From positions 415,737-479,736 of the forward strand of contig NZ_RXOF01000003.1 in the NCBI RefSeq assembly GCF_003970915.1: a stretch of DNA of 64,000 nucleotides, read 5' to 3'. Of this stretch, positions 18,655 to 27,121 are shown one piece after another. This stretch comes from Hymenobacter gummosus (GTDB lineage Bacteria > Bacteroidota > Bacteroidia > Cytophagales > Hymenobacteraceae). The position numbers and the translations under genes were made by a program. Below the pieces are notes generated by a model. It saw only the letters and a program-made list of their open reading frames with translations. It was not told the origin of the DNA and searched no databases. Positions within the stretch are counted from its first letter, which is position 1. Each line of letters opens with the position of its first letter.

Positions 18655-19164
18655 ATGACGCCTACCCCCCCCCCTACCATTCCCACCGAGGACCGCATCT
18701 GGCAGCTGCTGGAGGAGGTAGCCGACCCCGAAGTGCCGGTGCTCAGCATCCTGGACCTGGGCATCGTGCGCGGGGTGCGGGTGGCGGATGGCGAGGTGCA
18801 CGTGACCATCACGCCGACCTACTCCGGCTGCCCGGCCATGGGCGTCATTGCCACAGAAATCCGGCTGCGGCTGCTGGCCGAGGGCATTACCAGGCTCCAC
18901 ATCCACAATCAGCTCAGCCCGGCCTGGACGACGGCCTGGATGACGGCAGCCGGCAAGCAGAAGCTGGAAGCCTATGGCATTGCCCCGCCCAAAGACGTCA
19001 CCGGCCACGTGCTCAACCTCTTCGGCCAGGACGAAGCCATCCGCTGCCCCCACTGCCAATCGGCCAACACCCGCCTGGTCAGCCAGTTCGGCTCCACCGC
19101 CTGCAAGGCCCTCTACCAGTGCGACGACTGCCTGGAGCCCTTCGACTACTTCAAGTGCCACTGA
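18655..19164 (+). CDS. paaD: phenylacetate-CoA oxygenase maturation protein PaaD
   Basis: 169 residues. PaaD is needed for an active epoxidase and is thought to help deliver or assemble the metal cofactor. An N-terminal SufT/MIP18-like DUF59 domain (VADPEVPVLSILDLGIVRGV, then TYSGCPAMGVI with its conserved Cys) covers residues 18-100. The C-terminal 45 residues form a zinc-ribbon-like tail with CPHC and CDDC pairs. This matches PaaD/PaaJ architecture. It begins 134 bases after paaC across an inverted repeat. Confidence 0.92.
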   Translation: MTPTPPPTIPTEDRIWQLLEEVADPEVPVLSILDLGIVRGVRVADGEVHVTITPTYSGCPAMGVIATEIRLRLLAEGITRLHIHNQLSPAWTTAWMTAAGKQKLEAYGIAPPKDVTGHVLNLFGQDEAIRCPHCQSANTRLVSQFGSTACKALYQCDDCLEPFDYFKCH

Positions 19165-19172
19165 TGGGCCAT

Positions 19173-19295
19173 TAGGCCGTCATGTCGAGCGAAGCCGAGA
19201 CATCTCGCTCGATAGCAATTCCTCTCGTTGAGTTTACTATTGGGCATCAGCATCAGCACACGAGATGTCACGACTTCGCTCGACATGACGGCCTA
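19173..19295. repeat. GTCAT-type inverted repeat, copy 4
   Basis: 35-bp arms (19173-19207 and 19261-19295) with two mismatches, between paaD and the dehydrogenase gene. Arms contain GTCATGTCGAGCGAAG, nearly the same as copy 2; the loop keeps a CTCGTTGAG hairpin and a CATCAGCAC stretch. Confidence 0.88.
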
Positions 19296-19337
19296 ACTTC
19301 TCTCCTACCATTTAGCGCCCAACTACTCCTTCCAAAC

Positions 19338-20525
19338 ATGGACAAGATTACCATCGGCATCATCGGCAGCGGCGCCATGGGTGCCGGCATTGCGCAAGTG
19401 GTGGCCCAGGCCGGCCACCCCGTTTTCCTGTTCGACCTCAACGCGGCGGCCCTGCAGCGCGCTACCGCCGGCATTCAGGCCAACCTGCGCAAGCTCGCCG
19501 AGAAGGGCAAGCTCAGCCCCGAAGAGGCCGAAGCCGCCATCGGCCGGGTGCGCTACTGCAAGGATCTGCAGTGCTTTACCTCCTGCGGGCTGGTCATTGA
19601 GGCTATTGTCGAGGAATTGGGCGTGAAGCAGGCCGTGTTCCGCGACGTGGAAGCCGTGGTGCCCGCCGACTGCGTACTGGCCTCAAATACTTCGTCCCTG
19701 TCCATTGCCTCCATTGCCAGCGCCTGCCAGCGGCCCGAGCGGTTTATCGGCATCCACTTCTTCAACCCCGCCCCGCTGATGCAGCTGGTGGAAGTCATTC
19801 CGGCGGTGCAGACGCGCGCCGGGCTGGCCGCCGAAATCCGGGCGCTGGTGCAGAGCTGGGGCAAGCTGCCGGTTATCTGCCAGGACACGCCGGGCTTTAT
19901 CGTCAACCGCGTGGCCCGGCCCTACTACGGCGAGGCCATCCGCCTGCTGGAAGAGGGCGTGGCCGACGCGGCTACCATCGACTGGGCCCTGACCGAGCTG
20001 GCGGGCTTCCGCATGGGCCCGTTTGCGCTGATGGACTTTATCGGCCACGACGTGAACTACCGCGTCACCGAATCAGTCTTCACCGCCTTCTTCTTCGACC
20101 CGCGCTTCAAGCCCTCGTTCACCCAGAAGCGCCTGTTCGAGGCCGGCTACTACGGCCGCAAGTCGGGCCGCGGCTTTTACGACTACCGCGACGGGGCCAC
20201 CATGCCCGAGCCGACGCGCGACGAGGCGCTGGGCCGGCAGATTGTGCAGCGGGTGCTGGCCATGCTCATCAACGAAGCCGCCGACGCGCTACACCTGCGC
20301 GTGGCCTCGCGCGAGGACCTGGAGCTGGCCATGACCAAGGGCGTGAACTACCCCAAGGGCCTGCTGCGCTGGGCCGACGAGCTGACGCCCGCCGCGGTGC
20401 TCCAGACCCTCGACGCGCTCTACGAGGAGTACCGCGAGGACCGTTACCGCGCCAGCGTGCTGCTGCGCCGCCTGGCCCGGGCCGGGCAGACCTTCTTTCC
20501 GGCTCCGGCCGAAGTGGCTTCGTAA
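19338..20525 (+). CDS. paaH: 3-hydroxyacyl-CoA dehydrogenase, PaaH type
   Basis: 395 residues from the ATG giving MDKITIGIIGSGAMGAG; the longer frame upstream is the inverted repeat. The Rossmann NAD-binding motif GSGAMGAGIAQVVAQAG is intact, the catalytic His is in IGIHFFNPAPLMQLVE near 140, and FIVNRVARPYYGEAIRLLEEG marks the C-terminal helical domain. A second partial helical repeat makes it longer than a 280-residue hydroxybutyryl-CoA enzyme, as in PaaH. It should oxidise 3-hydroxyadipyl-CoA to 3-oxoadipyl-CoA late in phenylacetate breakdown. The assignment to this pathway rests on position. Confidence 0.88.
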   Translation: MDKITIGIIGSGAMGAGIAQVVAQAGHPVFLFDLNAAALQRATAGIQANLRKLAEKGKLSPEEAEAAIGRVRYCKDLQCFTSCGLVIEAIVEELGVKQAVFRDVEAVVPADCVLASNTSSLSIASIASACQRPERFIGIHFFNPAPLMQLVEVIPAVQTRAGLAAEIRALVQSWGKLPVICQDTPGFIVNRVARPYYGEAIRLLEEGVADAATIDWALTELAGFRMGPFALMDFIGHDVNYRVTESVFTAFFFDPRFKPSFTQKRLFEAGYYGRKSGRGFYDYRDGATMPEPTRDEALGRQIVQRVLAMLINEAADALHLRVASREDLELAMTKGVNYPKGLLRWADELTPAAVLQTLDALYEEYREDRYRASVLLRRLARAGQTFFPAPAEVAS

Positions 20526-20531
20526 GCAGCC

Positions 20532-20645
20532 GTAGCGCGGGCTTGGCTACGCCTTCCTTTGGTTTAGCCCGCGTCCGTCAGATAGTAATTCAAATCCGCC
20601 GACGCAGTAGTCGTTCAGGCAAACGCGGGCTGAAGCCCGCGCTAC
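20532..20645. repeat. GTAGCGCGGGCT inverted repeat between paaH and paaY
   Basis: GTAGCGCGGGCT (20532-20543) pairs perfectly with AGCCCGCGCTAC (20634-20645). Inside, TAGCCCGCGT (to 20574) pairs with ACGCGGGCT (20623-20631), giving two nested hairpin units. The same unit occurs at 31243-31319. Confidence 0.85.
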
Positions 20646-20649
20646 TACC

Positions 20650-21252
20650 ATGATTTACTCCTTCAACGGCATCGTCCCCGTGGTGCACGAATCGGCCTTT
20701 GTGCACCCGCAGGCTACCGTCACCGGCAACGTCATCATCGGCCGCAACGTGTACGTGGGGCCCGGCGCGGCCATTCGCGGCGACTGGGGGCAGATTATTA
20801 TTGAAGATGGCTGTAACGTGCAGGAAAACTGCACCGTGCACATGTTTCCGGGTACCACGGTGCGGCTGATGGAAATGGCCCACATCGGCCACGGCGCCAT
20901 CATCCACGGCGCCACGGTGGGGCGCAACGTGCTGGTGGGCATGAATGCCGTCGTGATGGACCGCGTGGTCATCGGCGACGAAAGCATCATCGGGGCGCTG
21001 GCGTTTATCAAGGCCGACGAGGTGATTCCGCCGCGCAGCCTGGTGGTGGGCAACCCGCACAAAATCATCCGGCAGGTAAGCGACGACATGCTGGCTTGGA
21101 AAACCGAGGGCACCCGCATCTACATGCAGCTGCCGGCCGATTTGCACGCCTCGCTGCAGCCCTGCGAGCCGCTACGCGAAGTGCCCGCCGACCGCCCCGT
21201 GCAGGCCGGCGGCTACGCCACCTGGGCCGAGCGTAAGGCGCAGAACGAATAA
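20650..21252 (+). CDS. paaY: PaaY-type hexapeptide transferase / gamma-carbonic anhydrase-like thioesterase
   Basis: 200 residues of left-handed beta-helix built from hexapeptide repeats (HPQATVTGNVIIGRNVYVGP onward). PaaY is a thioesterase that removes dead-end CoA thioesters formed during phenylacetate catabolism. The metal-binding His set of this fold is present around MEMAHIGHGAIIHGATVG. The N-terminus (MIYSFNGIVPVVHESAFV) and the C-terminal helix match PaaY rather than a generic carbonic anhydrase. It starts four bases after the end of an inverted repeat. Confidence 0.88.
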   Translation: MIYSFNGIVPVVHESAFVHPQATVTGNVIIGRNVYVGPGAAIRGDWGQIIIEDGCNVQENCTVHMFPGTTVRLMEMAHIGHGAIIHGATVGRNVLVGMNAVVMDRVVIGDESIIGALAFIKADEVIPPRSLVVGNPHKIIRQVSDDMLAWKTEGTRIYMQLPADLHASLQPCEPLREVPADRPVQAGGYATWAERKAQNE

Positions 21253-21313
21253 GCCGGGCCCTCCACTGCGGCCGGCTACCGCCGCGGGGCCGCCGCGGCC
21301 GTATAGCGCGGGT

Positions 21314-22015
21314 ATGAAAAAACCCCACGTCATCTGCCACATGATGTCCTCGGTCGACGGGAAGATTCTTTCCGCCAACTGGCAGGACCAGCAGCTCACC
21401 GATACCTTCGCTGGCTACTTCGAGAAGTACCACGACACCTTTACCAGCCAGGCCTGGATGTGCGGGCGCGTCACGATGGAGCGCGACTTCTCCGGCGGCG
21501 TGCCGCCCCGGCCCCAGACGCCCCCGCAGCCCATTGCCCGGGAGCCGTTTATCGGCAACCCCGACGCTACTTCCTTCGCCATTGCGGTGGACGCGCACGG
21601 CAAGCTGGGCTGGGACGCGAACGAAACCGGCGGCGACCATATCATCGAGGTGCTGACGGAGCAGGTCGGGGACGACTACCTCTACTACCTGCAGCAGCAG
21701 GGTATTTCCTACTTGTTTGGGGGCCAGACGGAAATCGACTTCGCCATGGTGCTGGAGCAGCTGGCCGAGCTGTTTCCCATCGAGACGCTGATGCTGGAGG
21801 GCGGCGGCCACCTCAACGGCTCCCTGCTCAACGCGGGCCTCATCGACGAGCTGAGCCTGCTGCTGCTGCCCATTGCCGACGGCACGCCCAAGTCGCCGAC
21901 CACCTTCGAAGTCAGCGAGTACCTGGCCAAAGGCCCGGCTACGCGCCTGCACCTGACGCAGGTGGAGCAGCTCGACAACGACGTGGTGTGGCTGAAGTAC
22001 CGTTTCCGCCCCTAA
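21314..22015 (+). CDS. RibD C-terminal-domain (dihydrofolate reductase-like) protein
   Basis: 233 residues. The N-terminus HVICHMMSSVDGKIL is the NADPH-binding start of RibD-C reductases, and MLEGGGHLNGSLLNAGLIDELSLLLLPI near 160 is the second diagnostic block. Such stand-alone domains reduce pteridine-like or other small carbonyl substrates with NADPH in the cytoplasm; the substrate here cannot be told. It lies 61 bases after paaY on the same strand but has no known link to phenylacetate. Confidence 0.85.
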   Translation: MKKPHVICHMMSSVDGKILSANWQDQQLTDTFAGYFEKYHDTFTSQAWMCGRVTMERDFSGGVPPRPQTPPQPIAREPFIGNPDATSFAIAVDAHGKLGWDANETGGDHIIEVLTEQVGDDYLYYLQQQGISYLFGGQTEIDFAMVLEQLAELFPIETLMLEGGGHLNGSLLNAGLIDELSLLLLPIADGTPKSPTTFEVSEYLAKGPATRLHLTQVEQLDNDVVWLKYRFRP

Positions 22016-22152
22016 CTGCTGGCGGCCGGCGCGCATTCCGCCCCGCCCTTTGAAAAATGTAGTAAGCCGTTTGAAAGCAGTAGGCGGGAACGGGCGCGCC
22101 TACGGCTAGCTTTGCGCGACATCAACTCCCGACCTACCAAACCAGACCATTC

Positions 22153-23193
22153 ATGATTCAGACCAAAGGCTACGCCGCCCAGACCCCGTCTGCGGACCTC
22201 ACCCCCTGGACCTTTGAGCGCCGCGACGTCGGCCCGCACGACGTGCAGATTGACATCCTCTTCTGCGGCGTGTGCCACTCCGACCTGCACCAGATTCGCA
22301 ACGAGTGGTTTCCCGGCATCTTCCCCATGGTGCCCGGCCACGAAATCGTGGGCCGCATCAGCCGCGTGGGCGACCATGTAAAGAAGTTCCAGGTTGGTCA
22401 GCTGGCCGGCGTGGGCTGCATGGTCGACTCCTGCCAGGTGTGCTACAACTGCAAGGCCGGCGAGGAGCAGTACTGCGTGGAGGGCAACACCCAGACCTAC
22501 AACAACCTCGGCCGCGACGGGCAGCCCACCTACGGCGGCTACTCCACCACCATCGTGGTGCGCGAGGAGTTCGTGGTGAATGTGCCCGAGAAGCTCGATC
22601 TGGCCGCCGTGGCCCCGCTGCTGTGCGCGGGCATTACTACCTATTCGCCCCTGAAGTACTGGAAAGTGGGCCCGGGCCATAAGCTGGCCGTGGTGGGCCT
22701 CGGCGGGCTGGGCCACATGGGCGTGAAGTGGGGCGTGGCCTTCGGGGCCGAAGTGACCGTGCTGAGCACCTCGCCCGCCAAGGAAGCCGACGCCAAGGCC
22801 CTGGGCGCCCACCATTTCGTGGTGACCAAGGACGAGGAGCAGCTCAAAGCCGTGCAGGCCTCCTTCGACTTCATCCTCGACACCGTGGCCGCCGACCACG
22901 ACATTCCGCTGTACCTGTCGCTGCTCAAAACCAACGGCACGCACATTTTGGTGGGGGCGCCGCCCAAGCCGCTGGAAATTCCGGCCTTCGCGCTGATTCC
23001 GGGCCGCAAGAGCGTGTCGGGTTCCACCATCGGCGGCATTGCCGAAACCCAGGAAATGCTGGACTTCGCCGCCGAGCACAACATCGTGTCCGACATCGAG
23101 CTGATCAACATTCAGGACATCGAACAGGCCTATGAGCGCATGGTAAAAGGCGACGTGCGCTACCGCTTCGTCATCGACATAGCCAGCCTGTAG
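22153..23193 (+). CDS. zinc-dependent alcohol dehydrogenase, cinnamyl-alcohol/YahK type
   Basis: 346 residues of the medium-chain dehydrogenase family. The catalytic zinc ligands are in FCGVCHSDLHQIRNEW (Cys near 38) and VPGHEIVGRI (His-Glu near 60). The structural zinc loop is in DSCQVCYNCKAGEEQYC near 95. The NADP-binding motif GLGGLGHMGVKW is near 185. The pattern is closest to NADP-dependent aldehyde reductases such as YahK/AdhA. It reduces aldehydes or oxidises primary alcohols in the cytoplasm. A strong terminator follows, ending this transcription unit. Confidence 0.93.
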   Translation: MIQTKGYAAQTPSADLTPWTFERRDVGPHDVQIDILFCGVCHSDLHQIRNEWFPGIFPMVPGHEIVGRISRVGDHVKKFQVGQLAGVGCMVDSCQVCYNCKAGEEQYCVEGNTQTYNNLGRDGQPTYGGYSTTIVVREEFVVNVPEKLDLAAVAPLLCAGITTYSPLKYWKVGPGHKLAVVGLGGLGHMGVKWGVAFGAEVTVLSTSPAKEADAKALGAHHFVVTKDEEQLKAVQASFDFILDTVAADHDIPLYLSLLKTNGTHILVGAPPKPLEIPAFALIPGRKSVSGSTIGGIAETQEMLDFAAEHNIVSDIELINIQDIEQAYERMVKGDVRYRFVIDIASL

Positions 23194-23214
23194 GCCCGCC
23201 CTGCGGTGCCCCGA

Positions 23215-23262
23215 GCGGCCCCGCCGCAACGCGTCAACCCGCGTTGCGGCGGGGCCGCTTTG
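23215..23262 (+). terminator. intrinsic terminator after the alcohol dehydrogenase gene
   Basis: A 19-bp GC-rich stem (GCGGCCCCGCCGCAACGCG and its exact complement) with a 6-base loop, followed by TTTGTTGTT. Confidence 0.85.
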
Positions 23263-23391
23263 TTGTTGGCAGCTGCCTTCACCCCACCGGTACCGGCTGC
23301 CTCCAGACGGGCATAGCCTCGTCGTTGCGTTACTTTGCCGCCCGCCGGGGCCGCGGTACCGCCCCGGCCGCCACTCCTTCCCCCGCTGCCC

Positions 23392-24750
23392 ATGTCCGCC
23401 GGAACCGTACTCCTCATCGACGACGAAGCCGATTTGCGGCAGCTGCTGGCCCAGGTGCTGGAGCTGGAAGACTACCACGTGCTGCAGGCTCCGGATGCCC
23501 GCCGCGGGCTGGAGCTGCTGCGCCAGCACGCCGACGAGGTGCTGGTGGTGCTGTCGGACGTGAAGCTGCCCGACGGGCACGGCGTGGACCTGCTGCCGCG
23601 CTACAAAGCCCTGGCCCCGCTGGCCGAAGTGGTGCTGCTCACCGCCTACGCCCGCATTCCCGACAGCGTGCAGGCCATGAAGCAGGGCGCCTTCGATTAC
23701 CTGGCTAAGGGCGACGCCGACGAGCAGATTGCCGTCATCGTGGAGCGGGCGGCCGACAAAGCCCGGCTGCAGCAGCGGGTGGCCGAGCTGGAGCGACAGG
23801 CCGGTGCGCAGTTTTCGTTTGAGTCTATGGTGGGCGCGTCGGCGGCGCTGCGCGAGGCCCAGGCGCTGGCCCGGCAGGTGGCCACCACCGACGCCACGGT
23901 GCTGTTGGAAGGTCCCACCGGCGCGGGCAAGGAGCTGTTTGCCCAGGCCATTCACCAGGCCAGCCCGCGCCGCCCCAAGCCCTTCGTGGCCATGAACTGC
24001 TCGGCCTTCCCGAAGGATTTGCTCGAATCGGAGCTGTTTGGCTACAAGAAGGGCGCCTTCACCGGGGCCACCGTCGACAAGAAGGGGCTGCTGGCGGAGG
24101 CCCACGGCGGCACTTTATTCCTGGACGAAATCGGGGAGCTGGAGCTGGGTGCCCAGGCCAAGCTGCTGCGCGTGCTCGAAACGCAGACGTTTATCCGCCT
24201 CGGCGACACCAAGCTCACGCAGGTGAACGTGCGCATCGTGGCGGCCACCAACCGCAACCTGCGCCAGGAGGCCGACGCCGGCCACTTCCGCGCCGACTTG
24301 TACTACCGCCTGTCCGTCTTCACCATTCCGGTGCCCGCCCTTAGGGAGCGGGCGGCCGACATCGAGCCGCTGGCCCGGCACTTTCTGCAGCACTTCGCCG
24401 CCAAGCTGCGCAAGCGCCTGCCCGGCCTGGCCCCGGAGGCGCTGCGGCAGCTGCAGCGCCACGACTGGCCCGGCAACGTGCGCGAGCTGAAGAACGTGCT
24501 GGAGCGCGCCGCCATCCTCACCCCCGACGGGCAGCCGGTGGACCTGGCCCAGCTGCCCGCCGAGCTGCGCCTCGCTCCCGCCCCCGGCACGCCCGCCGCC
24601 GACGCCACCGACCAGCGCCTGAGCGCCGTGGAAGCCCGCCACATCCTGCTGGTGCTGCAGCAGGCCGGCGGCAACAAAGCCGAAGCCGCCCGCCGCCTCG
24701 ACATCGGCGTGGCCACGCTCTACCGCAAGCTGCAGGAGTACGGACTGTAG
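23392..24750 (+). CDS. sigma54-dependent response regulator (NtrC type) linked to kdp
   Basis: 452 residues, starting at MSAGTVLLIDDEADL. A receiver domain (phospho-acceptor Asp in VLSDVKLPDGHG near 56) is followed by a AAA+ domain with Walker A GPTGAGKELF near 182, the GAFTGA sigma54-contact loop near 221 and Walker B GGTLFLDEIGEL near 242. A Fis-type helix-turn-helix ends the protein (NKAEAARRLDIGVATLYRKLQEYG). It activates RNA polymerase carrying sigma54 when phosphorylated. It sits directly upstream of kdpF in the place where KdpE (an OmpR type) is usual, and its partner is probably the kinase at 32816. Confidence 0.93.
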   Translation: MSAGTVLLIDDEADLRQLLAQVLELEDYHVLQAPDARRGLELLRQHADEVLVVLSDVKLPDGHGVDLLPRYKALAPLAEVVLLTAYARIPDSVQAMKQGAFDYLAKGDADEQIAVIVERAADKARLQQRVAELERQAGAQFSFESMVGASAALREAQALARQVATTDATVLLEGPTGAGKELFAQAIHQASPRRPKPFVAMNCSAFPKDLLESELFGYKKGAFTGATVDKKGLLAEAHGGTLFLDEIGELELGAQAKLLRVLETQTFIRLGDTKLTQVNVRIVAATNRNLRQEADAGHFRADLYYRLSVFTIPVPALRERAADIEPLARHFLQHFAAKLRKRLPGLAPEALRQLQRHDWPGNVRELKNVLERAAILTPDGQPVDLAQLPAELRLAPAPGTPAADATDQRLSAVEARHILLVLQQAGGNKAEAARRLDIGVATLYRKLQEYGL

Positions 24751-24762
24751 CGCGGGGCTCGA

Positions 24763-24797
24763 CCTCTCAAATCAATAACTGAGCCTCTCAATTTGAT
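24763..24797. promoter_or_regulatory. 21-bp-spaced direct repeat between the regulator gene and the kdp genes
   Basis: CCTCTCAAATCAAT at 24763 and CCTCTCAATTTGAT at 24784 agree at 11 of 14 positions and start exactly 21 bases (two helical turns) apart. This is the spacing of many dimeric activator sites. No convincing sigma54 -24/-12 element was found next to it. Confidence 0.35.
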
Positions 24798-24806
24798 AGG
24801 CTACCC

Positions 24807-24847
24807 GCTGCGGCGCTGCTTCCCGGAGGCAGCGCCGCAGCTTTTTT
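24807..24847 (+). terminator. terminator-like hairpin before the kdp small genes
   Basis: GCTGCGGCGCTGC (24807-24819) pairs perfectly with GCAGCGCCGCAGC (24829-24841), followed by TTTTTT. It separates the regulator gene from kdpF. Confidence 0.85.
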
Positions 24848-24947
24848 CAGCTTGTCTGACAAGTACATACACCCGTCGCAGCTCATCAGCCGCCGAACCG
24901 GGCGCGGGAATTGGCCCTGGGCCGCCGTCACCTTACGGCTTACGCCC

Positions 24948-25046
24948 ATGCTTCACCCCCTCGTTGATTTCGTCCTGCTGCTGGCCGCCGGGCTGGCCTG
25001 CTTCGGGCTGTTCTACCGCTCCCTCGACTGGTTTGACCGCCTCTAA
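24948..25046 (+). CDS. 32-residue single-span membrane peptide upstream of kdpF
   Basis: The ATG at 24948 encodes a 32-residue product beginning MLHPLVDFVLLLAAGLACFG and ending FYRSLDWFDRL. One hydrophobic helix (residues 5-22) is followed by a polar, aromatic tail. It ends 11 bases before the kdpF ATG, on the same strand and after the hairpin at 24807. Size and topology recall KdpF itself, so it may be a second accessory peptide of the K+ pump. I know no named family for it. An extended frame with a TTG start exists but begins inside the terminator tail. Confidence 0.6.
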   Translation: MLHPLVDFVLLLAAGLACFGLFYRSLDWFDRL

Positions 25047-25057
25047 CCCGCTGCCCC

Positions 25058-25138
25058 ATGATGACCGCCCTGTTTGTCCTGGCCCTGGCCACGTTCGGCT
25101 ACCTCGGCTACGCCCTGCTGCGCCCCGAGAAATTCTAA
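25058..25138 (+). CDS. kdpF: potassium-transporting ATPase subunit KdpF
   Basis: 26 residues, below the usual size cut-off for gene callers. The sequence MMTALFVLALATFGYLGYAL followed by LRPEKF has the KdpF pattern: one membrane helix and the ending GYLxYALxxPExF (E. coli KdpF ends GYLVYALINAEAF). KdpF stabilises the KdpABC complex in the inner membrane. Two adjacent ATG codons (25058, 25061) are both possible starts. Confidence 0.88.
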   Translation: MMTALFVLALATFGYLGYALLRPEKF

Positions 25139-25139
25139 C

Positions 25140-25228
25140 GAGTGAATGAGTGATTGAGCGAATGCGTGAAGTAGCCATACGGCACCTCGCATTCCAGCCA
25201 ATCCGGGACGACAATCACTCATTCACTC
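25140..25228. repeat. inverted repeat between kdpF and kdpA
   Basis: GAGTGAATGAGTGATTG (25140-25156) is a perfect 17-bp complement of 25212-25228. It uses the same GAGTGATT word as the tandem repeat after kdsB. The left arm begins two bases after the kdpF stop codon. Confidence 0.9.
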
Positions 25229-25251
25229 CGTCACTCACTCACTGATTATCC

Positions 25252-26949
25252 ATGACCTCCCAATACCTCGGCGTCGCGGTGCTGTTCGCGTTTGCGGTAC
25301 TGACGGCCGTACCGCTGGGCCGCTACATCGCCCGCGTCTTCCAGGGCCAGCGCACCTGGACGGACTTCCTCGCGCCCCTCGAAAACCTGCTCTACCGCCT
25401 CAGCGGCATCGACCCCGCGAAGCAGATGAGCTGGAAACAGCACCTGCTGGCCCTGCTGAGCATCAACCTGGTGTGGTTCGTCTACGCCTTCGCGCTGCTC
25501 TTCACCCAGGGCGCGCTGCCGCTCAACCCCGACGGTAACCCCTCGCAGTCGGCCGACCTGGCCTGGAACACGGCCGTTTCCTTCCTGGTCAACTGCAACA
25601 TCCAGCACTACTCGGGCGAAACCGGGGCCACCTACCTCACGCAGCTGGTGGTGCTGATGTTCCTGCAGTTTGTGACGGCCGCCACGGGCATTGCGGCGCT
25701 GGCGGTGGTGTTCGAGGCCCTGCGCCAGCGCACCACCGAGCAGCTCGGCAACTTCTGGTTTTTTTTCGTGCGCAGCATCACCCGCTTGCTTCTGCCCTTG
25801 TGCCTGCTGGTAGCCACCATCCTGGTATTCAGCGGCACGCCCAATACGCTGCAGGGTAAAGCGCAGTGTATCAGCGTGGAAGGCGACACCGTAAACGTGT
25901 CGCGCGGGCCGGTGGCGGCGTTTGTGGCCATTAAAGAGCTGGGCACCAATGGCGGCGGCTTCATGGGGGCCAACGGCGCGCACCCGCTCGAAAACCCCAC
26001 CTACTTCACCAACCTGGTCGAAACCTGGGCCCACCTGATTATCCCGTTCGCGGTGGTTTTCGCCTTGGGCTTCTACCTGCAGCGCCGGCGCCTGGGCTGG
26101 ATGATTTTTGGCACCATGACGGTGGGCTTTTTGATGCTGCTCGGGCCCACACTCTACTACGAAACGCACGGCTCCCCGGCCCTGAGCAGCCTGGGCGTCG
26201 ACCAGAGCCTGGGGGCGCTGGAGGGCAAGGAAATCCGCTTCGGCGCGGTGGCTTCGGCCTTCTGGGGCATCAGCAGCACCATCATTTCGGTGGGCTCCGT
26301 CAACTCCATGCACGACTCCTGGATGCCCGTGTCGGGCGCCATGGCCCAGCTGGGCATGATGATTAACGCCTTTTACGGCGGCTGCGGGGTGGGCGTGCTC
26401 AACTTCCTGGTCTACCTCATCATTGCCGTGTTCATTGCCGGGCTGATGGTAGGCCGCACGCCGGAGTTTCTGGGTAAGAAAGTGGAAGCCGCGGAGGTCA
26501 AAATTGCCATCCTCATTGCCCTGCTGCACCCCTTCCTGATTCTGGCCGGCACGGCCCTGGCCACCTACGGCTACAACCACGACCCCGCCGGCCTGAGCGG
26601 CTGGCTGGCCAACCCCGGCGCCCACGGCTTCTCGGAAATGCTCTACGAGTACACCTCCGCCGCGGCCAACAACGGCTCCGGCTTCGAGGGCCTGGGCGAC
26701 AACACGCCCTGGTGGAACGTGAGCATCGGCGTGGTGCTGCTGCTGGCGCGCTACCTGCCCATCATCGGCCCGGTGGCCATTGCCGGCCTGCTGGCCCGCA
26801 AGAAGCTGGTGCCCGAATCGGCCGGCACGCTGCGCACCGACACCGGCACCTTCGCCGTGATGATTCTGGCCGTCATCTGGATTATCGCCGCCCTGGCCTT
26901 CTTCCCGGCCCTCACGCTGGGGCCCTTGGCCGAACATTTTGCGCTGTAG
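25252..26949 (+). CDS. kdpA: potassium-transporting ATPase subunit KdpA
   Basis: 565 residues, ten or so membrane helices. KdpA is the channel-like, K+-binding subunit of the high-affinity KdpFABC pump. Selectivity-filter motifs of the four repeats are visible: AVSFLVNCNIQHYSGE near 105, ELGTNGGGFMGANGAHPLENPT near 230, then SVNSMHDSWMP near 350 and TSAAANNGSGFEGLG near 470. The N-terminal RYIARVFQG motif is also typical. The gene is complete and normal in length. Confidence 0.97.
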   Translation: MTSQYLGVAVLFAFAVLTAVPLGRYIARVFQGQRTWTDFLAPLENLLYRLSGIDPAKQMSWKQHLLALLSINLVWFVYAFALLFTQGALPLNPDGNPSQSADLAWNTAVSFLVNCNIQHYSGETGATYLTQLVVLMFLQFVTAATGIAALAVVFEALRQRTTEQLGNFWFFFVRSITRLLLPLCLLVATILVFSGTPNTLQGKAQCISVEGDTVNVSRGPVAAFVAIKELGTNGGGFMGANGAHPLENPTYFTNLVETWAHLIIPFAVVFALGFYLQRRRLGWMIFGTMTVGFLMLLGPTLYYETHGSPALSSLGVDQSLGALEGKEIRFGAVASAFWGISSTIISVGSVNSMHDSWMPVSGAMAQLGMMINAFYGGCGVGVLNFLVYLIIAVFIAGLMVGRTPEFLGKKVEAAEVKIAILIALLHPFLILAGTALATYGYNHDPAGLSGWLANPGAHGFSEMLYEYTSAAANNGSGFEGLGDNTPWWNVSIGVVLLLARYLPIIGPVAIAGLLARKKLVPESAGTLRTDTGTFAVMILAVIWIIAALAFFPALTLGPLAEHFAL

Positions 26950-26952
26950 TCG

Positions 26953-27111
26953 CCTCACCCCTAGCCCCTCTCCGAAAAAGGAGAGGGGGACTAGCCTAGC
27001 CTTTTAGTCTTAGCCTTTTCATGCGCAAAGCCTCCCGAACTAGTATCTAGGGTTAGAAATCTAGAGCTAGTTCCCCCTCTCCTTTTTCGGAGAGGGGACT
27101 AGGGGGTGAGG
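26953..27111. repeat. long inverted repeat between kdpA and kdpB
   Basis: Outer arms of about 42-45 bases (26953-26994 and 27067-27111) match apart from two single-base gaps. Each arm also folds on itself (CCCCTCTCC-GAAAAA-GGAGAGGGG). The loop is AT-richer than its surroundings. Only four bases separate the left arm from the kdpA stop codon. Confidence 0.88.
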
Positions 27112-27121
27112 CGCCCTTCCC

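Noticed and set aside
22012-24105. 697-residue open frame on the minus strand
   Set aside because: It is opposite the RibD-like, alcohol dehydrogenase and regulator genes. It is His/Gly/Gln/Arg-rich with no protein motifs, a usual effect of high GC on the complementary strand.
23392-24750. KdpE
   Set aside because: Position suggests it, but the AAA+ and Fis domains make it an NtrC-type regulator, not an OmpR-type KdpE.
26953-27111. Insertion sequence ends
   Set aside because: The arms could be taken for terminal inverted repeats, but the 72-base interior has no transposase and no clear target duplication was found.
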